DNA of 64,000 nt from Cornus controversa. Lineage: Eukaryota; Streptophyta; Magnoliopsida; Cornales; Cornaceae. The stretch lies in assembly GCA_026545225.1 (NCBI GenBank), contig CM048849.1:50952336-51016335 (forward strand). The letters are read 5' to 3'. This document shows positions 55,888 through 64,000 of this stretch, piece after piece (position 1 is the first letter of the stretch; each line of letters starts with the position of its first letter). Both the position numbers and the translations under genes were made by a program. Under the pieces are notes generated by a model, which was given only the letters and a program-made list of their open reading frames with translations, searched no databases and was not told the DNA's origin.

Positions 55888-56925
55888 GGCCCAAAACCCT
55901 CATGTGATTTTAAAAAGGTGCAAGAAACCCCCATATGCTATATTTTGAATCATATCACATATTCACCTTTACAAAAGTGAGCAAGGTATTCCCTTATGCT
56001 ATATTTTGGACCATCTCACACCTTCACCTTTACAAAAAAGAGTAAAATACTCTCTTTTGCACATATTCTCCATTTCTATGATCATTTTGTCATTTTCATT
56101 ATTATTAAAAATAAATAAAAATAGAGAGTAGAGGGATTTTTTATATTAAGTTTTTTTTTACCTTAATAAAAAAAAGAGGAATTTTTTTTCCGAGAAAAAA
56201 TATTTAAAAAAAAAACTAAAAATACAAAATTACATAATAAAAAATTTTGGATTTTTTTTTGTTTTCCGAAAAATTTTCCATCAGAAAGAGAGGAGTTTTT
56301 TATTTTAAGTTTTTATTTACCTTAATATAAAAAAAAGAGGAGTTTTTTCAGGAAAAAAATTATGAAATTTGTTTTCGGGGAAAAATACTAAATATGTACA
56401 ATAATAATAATTTTTAGATTTTTTTTTGGTTTTTCAAAAATTGTTTTATTTTCATAAATTCTCTCTCTTTCTAATGGAAAAAGTTCTGGAAACAATTTTC
56501 GGAAAACAAGAAAAATTTAAAAATTTTATTAAGTAATTGTGCATATTTAGTAGAGGGATTTTTTTATATTAAGGTAATTATATTATTTCTGGAAAAAAAT
56601 TCCCGAGAAAAAACTCATTTTTTTCTTTTTTTTATTAAGGTAAAAAAAACTTGATATAAAAAAATCCCTTTTTCTAATGAAATTTTTTTTGAAAAACAAA
56701 AATAAAAATTTTATTTTGTAATTGTGCATTTTTAGTTTTTTATAACAATGGAAAAGGTAAAAAAAAAAAATGAATATAAAAAAACATATTTTCTCTGATA
56801 GTTATATGAAGGAGAATATGTGTAAAAGAGATTAATTGTTCACTTTTATAAATATGAGAATGTGATATAATTCAAAATATAACGTGGAAAGATTTTTTTG
56901 TATCTTTTTAAAACTAAATTGTGTG
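55888..56925. mobile_element. Long-TIR foldback (MITE/MULE-like) element, copy 2
   Basis: Related to 18575-19453: GTGATTTTAAAAAGGTGCAAGAAACC, TTTACAAAAGTGAGCAAGGTA and AGAGAGTAGAGGGATTTTTT at the left. The complementary words appear at the right (GGAGAATATGTG, CACTTTTATAAATATGAGAATGTG, TTCAAAATATA). The left arm carries a tandem duplication of a 61-bp unit starting TATGCTATATTTTG (55934 and 55995). The centre consists of complementary A- and T-runs. No ORF. Confidence 0.7.
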
Positions 56926-59900
56926 TGTGGGGGGTGGGGGGTGGACCCTGTTGGATTACGAAAATTTCATTGAAGGGAGATTAGCTTTCCTGCCTTCTAG
57001 GAAGGACAGTGGAAGTCCGGTGCTCTTCTAGAAGGGCGAAGCCTTTGACCGAAACATTCTGAATTGCGGCTTTTTTTAATTTAGAAAGCCAAACGCGACT
57101 TTGAAAAGGCAAACGAAATGTTTGGATGAATTGGCATCCACTTTTAAAGCATGTAAAAAAATCTTATTAGCTGGGCGGCTGGGCCTAAATGAGAGCCCAA
57201 GTGGGCCCAACTCTCAAGAACCACGTTGCTGCCCATCTTTGAATCTGAAGAAGAAAAACCCTGCATCGTTGAAAAAAAATACAAATCTGATATTAAATCT
57301 AATTCCTCTAAATAAATTATGCGCTACCCTCAAAATATAACCAAAATAAAAAATTAATTTACCAAAAGATTGATCTTTGTTGGCAAAACGAAGATTCAAA
57401 CTGAGGGCTTCTAAAAAAAAAAACTGAGGGCTTCCAGAAAAAATAACCTTAGACCAATTAACTAAGGATGAGGTTATGTTATTTAGACCGAACTTCCAAA
57501 CCCACTTCTTTTACCGAATCTTCCTGGCTTGCTGCTTAAGTTGCAAGTAACACGTGGCTTCATATTGAGTGAGTTAAGAGGACACGTCAGCCTATATAGT
57601 TTTTTTTCCATCGATTTAACTTAAAAAGAAAGGAGTTAAATAGTCATTTTCTTATCTGATTGGATTTTTTTTTATAAAAATTATACTTAAGTGTTACATT
57701 TTTCTTCAAAAGCCAAATAAGTCATATAATTTTATTTATAAGACCAATAAATTTTACTTTTAAAATTCTTTTACATTTAAATTGTAAATCACTCACCATT
57801 TCATTTATGGCCTTACTTTGTCAGGTTATATGCTTTTGTTTTTGTGGCGAGAGTGGAAGATAGCCAGGATAGGTTTAGGTTATATGCTTTTGCATACATT
57901 TTTGACTTTTCATTTGAAAGGCTGAAATGCAAATTAGTCTTCAAAGTTATGTAAACAGAATTTTTTTTTTACATGATTCAAAGTTTTGTAAACAGTAATT
58001 TTTTTATGAATTAATGTAAATTGTTTGCTTATAACATATTTGACCCAAAAAAAATAATCATCATTGTTGAATTTTTCTATTGTAGGATGGATATTTATAT
58101 TCTTTTTTTGTCATCTCTGTTATCTTGTGATTTAATATATTTTCTCCATCTCATAAAATATGAGTACGTCAAAAATTGTGATTCACATGAGTTCCAATTC
58201 CCGAAATTATCATATATTATGTGACAGAAGGACTACTCCGTAATACTTTTTCTACTTCTATTTCTTTGTTTACTTCTTGATACAGTAAATATGACCTTGA
58301 TTTGACCCATCGTTTGGGTTAAAAAAATAAAGAGATGACATAATGTGGGTGTCGCGATGTGATTGGTCCTTCAGATTGCTAGCTGCCATGTGATTGTTCC
58401 TTGAACTTAACTTCACTGGAGTGTATTATTCCCGAAACAACATTGTTTTGACGAAGGGTAGAAGTGTTTTCTTACATTTCGTTAACAACTGACGGACATG
58501 TCGTTAATTGTAATGAATTAATAGTCTAATGAGAGTTTGTAATTCAGGAAAGTTTTTTTTGCAGAATAGACATATTTCAGAAAGAATTATTTGTAAATTG
58601 GATATAGTTGAATTTTTTTTTTGCACTTAAACCATATAATAAATAGAAAAAGGTCTTTTTTTTTATTCTTAAAAATTTGAGCCTTCCTGGAAGAAAAAGA
58701 AACGATTTTTTTTTTTTTTTTGTAAATTTGAAAATTATGTTGGGCCATGAATTAGAAAATGAGACAGTCATTTTGAATTATGGAGTTTTTTTTTAGAGTT
58801 TTTTTGTGAATTTTTTGGGTTTCAGAGGGGGCATTTTTATAATTATTAAAAACATTGTATAGAAACTAAGAATAACAAAGAATTCCAGTGGCGTAATGTG
58901 GCTCCCCCACTGGACCTTTCTTACAATTAGTTCTAGGGTTTGTTGCAAGACCCAATATTTGGAACCAGTTCTTGATCAATCAAAATTGACTTTATTCACG
59001 ATTTGGGTTACGGTTAGGGTTATTCAGTTCAATCCCGTGCTCTGACACCATGAAGGGTTCATCCAGCTCCCACGAACTCGCTTGCCAGCAAAAGAAGCTC
59101 GGAAGACTCCCTCACATATTGGCCAGAGTCCTCGTTCTTCGCTTCCATTCAGACGCTGACGTTTTGGAGCTGGAAACCTTCGCTGTCTCGACCTGTTAAA
59201 GACAGAAACACTTCCCAGAGGTTGGGTAGCAGTTATGGAGTTTTGCTGGAGAGAGAGAGAGGGACGCTCTCTCAGATCGGGTAACCCGTAAAAGTTGGGT
59301 TTGATCTTATTTAATTATTTTTTAGACACATGTCAAAATTTGGTTGCACCACGTCACCTATCAAAGGATGCTGCTCCTGATAGAGTAGGACTCGAGTATT
59401 GTCCTTTGTTATTTTTATTCTTGATCGCTAGATGGGGTAGTGGTCTTTCTTTGACTGTGTGGTATGCCCAATGTGTTTGCTTTCTTTCTCATGAATTTTT
59501 CAACAAATTTGTAGATAGAAAGACTTTGAAGCTAATTGAATACTTGTGTCAGAAATTTCCCGAATTGGTTTGCGAATTTTCGCTGCAGCAACGCTTGCTC
59601 TAGCTAATTGTACACCCTTTCCAAGTGTGATTTCTATGTTTAATTTTATTTTATTAGAACGAAGTTCCTTAAAAACCTCCGCCTTCTTTAAAATATCATG
59701 AAACAGGGACTGATTGAAGCATCTTTTTTCCTTTAAAAATTCAAAGTTGATATTTTGTAAAACTGCATAAACCAACTAAATCTAAATAAATTATGTGCTA
59801 CCCTTTGAAAAGAACAAAAAGTCAAATAAATAAATAAATAAATAAATTACCAGAAGATTGATCTTTTTTAACAAAATGAAAATCCAAACTGGGGGCTTCA

Positions 59901-60008
59901 AGAAATATATTTGGCTATATGTCTTTGCAATATGGAGAAGCTGAGTCATGACTTATCAGCCGAAAACTTTGAACCAAATGGGAAACCGAAGGTTCCACCA
60001 CCTAACTC
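56926..60008. other. Gene-poor stretch upstream of kinase gene H
   Basis: 57275-57440 repeats upstream DNA of gene H (AAATAAATTATGCGCTACC against 59790; AGATTGATCTTTGTTGG against 59854), so it is another duplicated 5' flank. 58850-58930 shares CTCCCCCACTGGACC with 26315. 58940-59290 is a more GC-balanced patch with a short frame from 59051 (MKGSSSSHELACQQ) that I do not recognise. 59480-60008 is the proximal 5' flank of gene H. No supported gene. Confidence 0.5.
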
Positions 60009-60128
60009 ATGAAGAAATGGAGAGTTGAATTACTGTACATGCATGTAAGTCCTTTGGCAACAGATCAGAAGACATCACACACCTTCCATCTTCACCAACA
60101 AGCACTCAACAGAGTTATTGGATTTGCC

Positions 60129-63100
60129 ATGGTACGTACAAGCTTAATGACTCTTCTTCTAATCCCTGTTCTCATATTTCACTGTTCTTGTACTATAGAA
60201 TTTTGCGCTGCCATAGACACAATTACATCAACCCAATCCATCAATGACCCTCAAACTATAGTCTCCAGTGGTGACACCTTCAAACTGGGATTTTTTAGCC
60301 CTGTTAATTCTACTAAACGGTATGTTGGTATCTGGTTCAATGTCATCTCTGCAAAAGTGGTATGGGTTGCAAATAAAGATAAACCTCTTAATGACTCTTC
60401 TGGGACTGTGACAATATCCAAGAATGGCAACCTTGTAGTCTTGGATGGACAGAAACAGAATGTTTGGTCATCAAATGTTCCAAATTCTTCGTTGAATTCA
60501 AGTGCCCAGCTTTCAGATTCTGGGAACCTTATCTTGCGAGATGACTCCAATGGGAAAATAATATGGGAGAGTTTTGAACACCCTTCTGATTCTTTCTTGC
60601 AGGAGATGAAATTAAGTACCAACAAGTTTACAGACAAGAAGGTTCAGCTGACCTCATGGAAAAGCCCTTCAGATCCATCCAATGGAAAGTTCACTTTTGG
60701 CATCAATCCTCTGAATATTCCAGAAATATATGTATGGAATGGTAGTCATCCATACTGGCGAAGTGGTCCATGGAATGGGCAGATTTTTATTGGCATACCA
60801 GAAATGGTTTCACTATACAATAGTGGAGTTGAAGTTGTAGATGATAAAAAAGGAACCATATATTTAAGTTATACTTATGCAAATGAGTCAAATCTGGTAC
60901 TCATTGCCTTAAGTTCTAATGGAACCATAATGGAGAAGTACTGGGAAGAAGGAAAGGAGACTTGGGAAAATACATGGTTGGCTCCAGATACTGAATGTGA
61001 AGTATATGGCAAGTGTGGTCCATTTGGGAGCTGCAATGTGCTGGATTCACCATTTTGCACATGTTTACAAGGGTTTGATCCAAAGGATATGGAGGAATGG
61101 AGGAGAGGAAATTGGACCAGTGGATGTGTAAGGAGGAGACAATTGCAGTGTGAGAGAAACAACAGTGGTGGTGAAAAGGGCAAAGAAGATGGGTTTCTGA
61201 AGCTAAAGACAGTGAAAGTGCCGGCCTTTGCTGAGTGGTTATTTGCTTCAGAAGACAACTGCGAAAGCCAGTGCTTGAATAATTGTGCTTGTATAGCATA
61301 TTCATATTACAGTGGCATTGGTTGTATGCAGTGGAGTGGGGACTTAATTGACATACAGAAATTCCCCAATGGTGGAGCAGATCTTTACATTCGTGTTGCA
61401 TATTCAGAACTTGGTAAGTTTTTTTCATCTTTCTTGAAAAAATAAAATAACAATAGTAGGTGCTTCTAATAATCCTCTTTTGGTAATTCCGTTTGTTTTA
61501 CTTGTTGATCAGAATAAGAAAATATCACTTGAATTTGAACCATTGCATATTCTAAACATCTTAGCCACCTGACATTTGTACTCTAGTTCAGAAATGTGTT
61601 AGTCTATTTTAATAGCACAAGTGTAATACCTTTTTCCCATTTGCCCACAGAAAAAGAGAGCCATGGAAATTGTCTAAATTCTCAGTTCTTTAATCCATAT
61701 TAATCAGCTACTCTCTCAAAGTTTCTTGTGTTTTACAGAAAAAAAGAGAAGCACAAAACTAGTTATCACAATTCCAGTGCTCATAGGGTCAATAACTTTT
61801 GCAATCTGTATCTATCTTTCCTGGAGGTGGATGGCAAGACCACAAGGTATATGCCCTTTAAAATTAGCTCAAGCGTAATTCACATATTTCTGTTATTATA
61901 TAGATTACCTATTACTAAATTTTGAATCAGGAAGGAAGAAAAAGAGTGTGAAGTTATTATTTAAAAGACGGGGAGTGAATCGAGATTGTTCGAATGAAAG
62001 CATGCTTGGAGATTCTCTGAACCAAATTAAACTTGAAGAACTACCTCTATTCAGTTTTGAAAAACTGGCAAGTGCAACTGACAATTTTGATTTGGCCAAT
62101 AAGCTCGGGCAGGGTGGTTTTGGTGCAGTGTACAAGGTAATGCTTGTTCATCCAGAGCTCTACGCTGTACCAAAAAAGAAAATTCAAATTCATTTATTTT
62201 CAGGGAAACTTGCCAAGTGGACAAGATATAGCTGTAAAACGGCTTTCAAGATCCTCTGGACAAGGGCTGGAGGAGTTTATGAACGAGGTTGTAGTGATTT
62301 CTCAACTCCAGCACCGTAATCTTGTTAGACTTCTTGGCTGCTGTGTGGAAGGAGAAGAAAAGATGTTGATCTATGAATACATGCCAAATAAAAGCTTAGA
62401 TGCATTTCTCTTTGGTTAGTTCATGACAAAGCTCTTTATGTTATTTCAATTTCACAACCTTAACATCGGCGGGAACTTCATTGTGTCTTATCAAGACACT
62501 GTTATTTCTAGTTATTTGAATTTCACAGCCTTGACATCAGCAGGAATTTCATTGTGTTGTGAAGACAGAATGCCTTTTCTTTTATAGTCTTTGTGAACAC
62601 ACTGATCTACTAAAACTATGAATTTCGTCTCAACATCATTTTATTGTCCTACAACTTTAACCTACTTGTTTTTTCTTTTCTTCAATATTTTGTCAGATCC
62701 AATCAAGCAAAAACTCCTAGATTGGAGAAAACGTGCCACCATTATTGAAGGGATTGGCCGAGGCCTTCTTTACCTTCACAGGGATTCCAGATTAAGGATA
62801 ATTCATAGAGATTTAAAGACAAGTAATGTTCTGTTGGATAAAGATCTAAATCCAAAAATTTCAGATTTTGGCATGGCAAAGATTTTTGAAGGCAACCAAG
62901 ACCAAGCCAACACTAAAAGGGTTGCTGGAACATAGTAAGTAGCCTTTGCTTTGTCCAAAATGATTTGTCATTCATTTATAATCCTTCTTTCTTATGGGAT
63001 AGTTTAACTCAAATAATTTTACTATTTGGGCTGAAATGACATAATGCAGTGGTTATATGGCCCCTGAATATGCATTGGAAGGGAGATTCTCCGAAAAATC

Positions 63101-63602
63101 TGATGTCTTTAGCTTCGGAGTATTATTGTTAGAGATTGTAAGTGGGCGAAAGAACACTAGCTTTTATCACGATGAGCACTCTTTAAGCCTTCTAGGATTT
63201 GTAAGTTCACTTGAACGATTGCCTCAGTTACTCCATATAGTTCCTTTTAATCTTTCTAATTTCGACATTTCATGGTTGTGTTACTATGTCCAGGCATGGA
63301 TGTTGTGGAATGAAGATAGGATTGTAATGCTAACAGATTCAACAATTTCTGATCCATGCTTCCAAGTGGAGATCTTGAGATACATACATGTAGGACTGTT
63401 GTGTGTGCAAGATTTCGCCACTGATAGGCCAACTATGTCTACTGTTCTTTCAATGCTTAGTAGTGAAATTGCAAATCTTCCAACCCCAAAGCAACCTGCC
63501 TTTACTGAAAGACAGGTTCTCTCAAATACAAGCTCTTCTCAACAGCGCCATGAGAGATGTTCTGCAAACAATGTCACCGTTACAATCATTGAAAGCCGTT
63601 AG
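60129..63602 (+). CDS. G-type lectin S-receptor-like Ser/Thr kinase, gene H
   Basis: Exons: 60129-61413, 61739-61846, 61931-62136, 62204-62414, 62697-62934, 63050-63200, 63294-63602; in frame, 835 residues. Signal peptide about 1-31 ([11 protein letters not shown]), B-lectin domain ([23 protein letters not shown]), SLG domain, EGF-like [13 protein letters not shown] near 295, PAN domain ([16 protein letters not shown]), a membrane helix ([20 protein letters not shown]) and kinase: [10 protein letters not shown], Lys545, HRDLKTSN (Asp642), DFG Asp660, ending [11 protein letters not shown]. It has the fullest seven-exon structure and is a good reference for the array. The gene model uses the ATG in GCCATGG; an in-frame ATG at 60009 would add 40 residues ahead of the signal peptide and is less likely. 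Small differences from B and F, such as KDLNPK for ENLNPK, suggest an independent copy under constraint. Confidence 0.94.
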
Positions 63603-64000
63603 CAAGTATACTCTGTTGCTTTTACAATTGTTTCATTCCTAATGTGCATTGCAATTGAATATACAAAGTAAATGTAATTTAACGTTGATGCTATTGGGAG
63701 AAAATTTATTAAACTTATTTCTGGTTTGAGTTATTTAATTTAATTACATTGTTTGATAATTACCAAATTCTCTGTGCATCTTGATTCGTTTTATTCTCTC
63801 AACAATTTGACAACTCAGGTATCAAAAAGAGTGCCTTATGACAAACTATCCTATTATAAATAATCTGTCTTTCCCATCCTCACATCAACGAAAAGATAAT
63901 GAAAGAATTAATTTTTTATGAGGGTTATCTTGAATTTGGAAACTTTAATTATTGCTTCAATTACTCCATTGAATGTACCAAATATAGTTTTGTTTTACAA
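63603..64000. other. 3' flank of gene H
   Basis: AT-rich with AATTGAATATACAA as after the other copies. No further gene begins before the window ends. Confidence 0.5.

Noticed and set aside
57101..57340. 79-residue frame MKRQTKCLDELASTF
   Set aside because: No family resemblance; overlaps a duplicated 5' flank.
59040..59200. Short frame MKGSSSSHELACQQ and, on the minus strand, a TGGTGTCAGAGC word resembling a primer-binding site
   Set aside because: The frame is only about 50 codons without recognised motif, and the primer-like word has a mismatch and no adjacent LTR. Left as unclassified.

Overview
This window looks like nuclear DNA of a flowering plant, probably a eudicot. It is AT-rich, has intron-containing receptor kinase genes with GT-AG splice sites, and is packed with LTR retrotransposons of typical plant lineages (Athila-type Gypsy, SIRE-type Copia), LINE remnants, MITE-like elements and TA microsatellites. 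I cannot name the species from the sequence alone.

The host-gene content is one tandem array of G-type lectin S-receptor-like serine/threonine kinases (S-domain RLKs), all on the + strand, from about 15.96 kb to 63.6 kb. Three members look intact: B (20854-24204), F (43954-47308) and H (60129-63602). Each encodes about 830-840 residues: signal peptide, B-lectin domain, S-locus glycoprotein domain, EGF-like Cys cluster, PAN/apple domain, one transmembrane helix and an RD-type kinase. Four members are pseudogenes: A (lacks the whole ectodomain exon), C (lacks the kinase), E (nonsense mutations, frameshifts and a Copia insertion) and G (ectodomain only, with an inverted duplication). Short exon or promoter relics lie at about 18.35, 27.54, 51.9 and 57.3 kb. 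The array grew by tandem duplication of a unit that includes 5' and 3' flanks, and has decayed by deletion and transposon insertion.

Region by region: 1-10472 is a young Athila-type Gypsy element whose 5' LTR is cut by the window edge. It has a gag-protease-RT-RNase H ORF from which the integrase has been removed in frame, then an intact third ORF, and a 1508-bp 3' LTR. 10473-15960 holds TA repeats, a TRIM/LARD-like repeat, and a LINE remnant split by a 395-bp solo LTR and a MITE-like element. Then come kinase pseudogene A, a long foldback element (18575-19453), gene B, pseudogenes C and E (E carrying a 1.35-kb deleted Copia with perfect target-site duplication), and two more LINE fragments with a second MITE of the same family. 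A complete SIRE-type Copia (35724-43579, TSD GCTTC) sits just upstream of gene F. After F come duplicated intergenic blocks, pseudogene G, a 1560-bp solo LTR (TSD GTTAC) placed against an old antisense Athila-type LTR, a second foldback element, a long gene-poor stretch, and gene H.

No wholly new system is evident. The observations most worth checking are the integrase-less Athila with a regularly spaced GATCGATC palindrome cluster and TATA box ahead of its third ORF, the juxtamembrane exon remodelling in genes B and F, and the hairpin-forming structures in pseudogene G and the foldback elements. All homology statements rest on recognising motifs and comparing the copies by eye; no database was searched.
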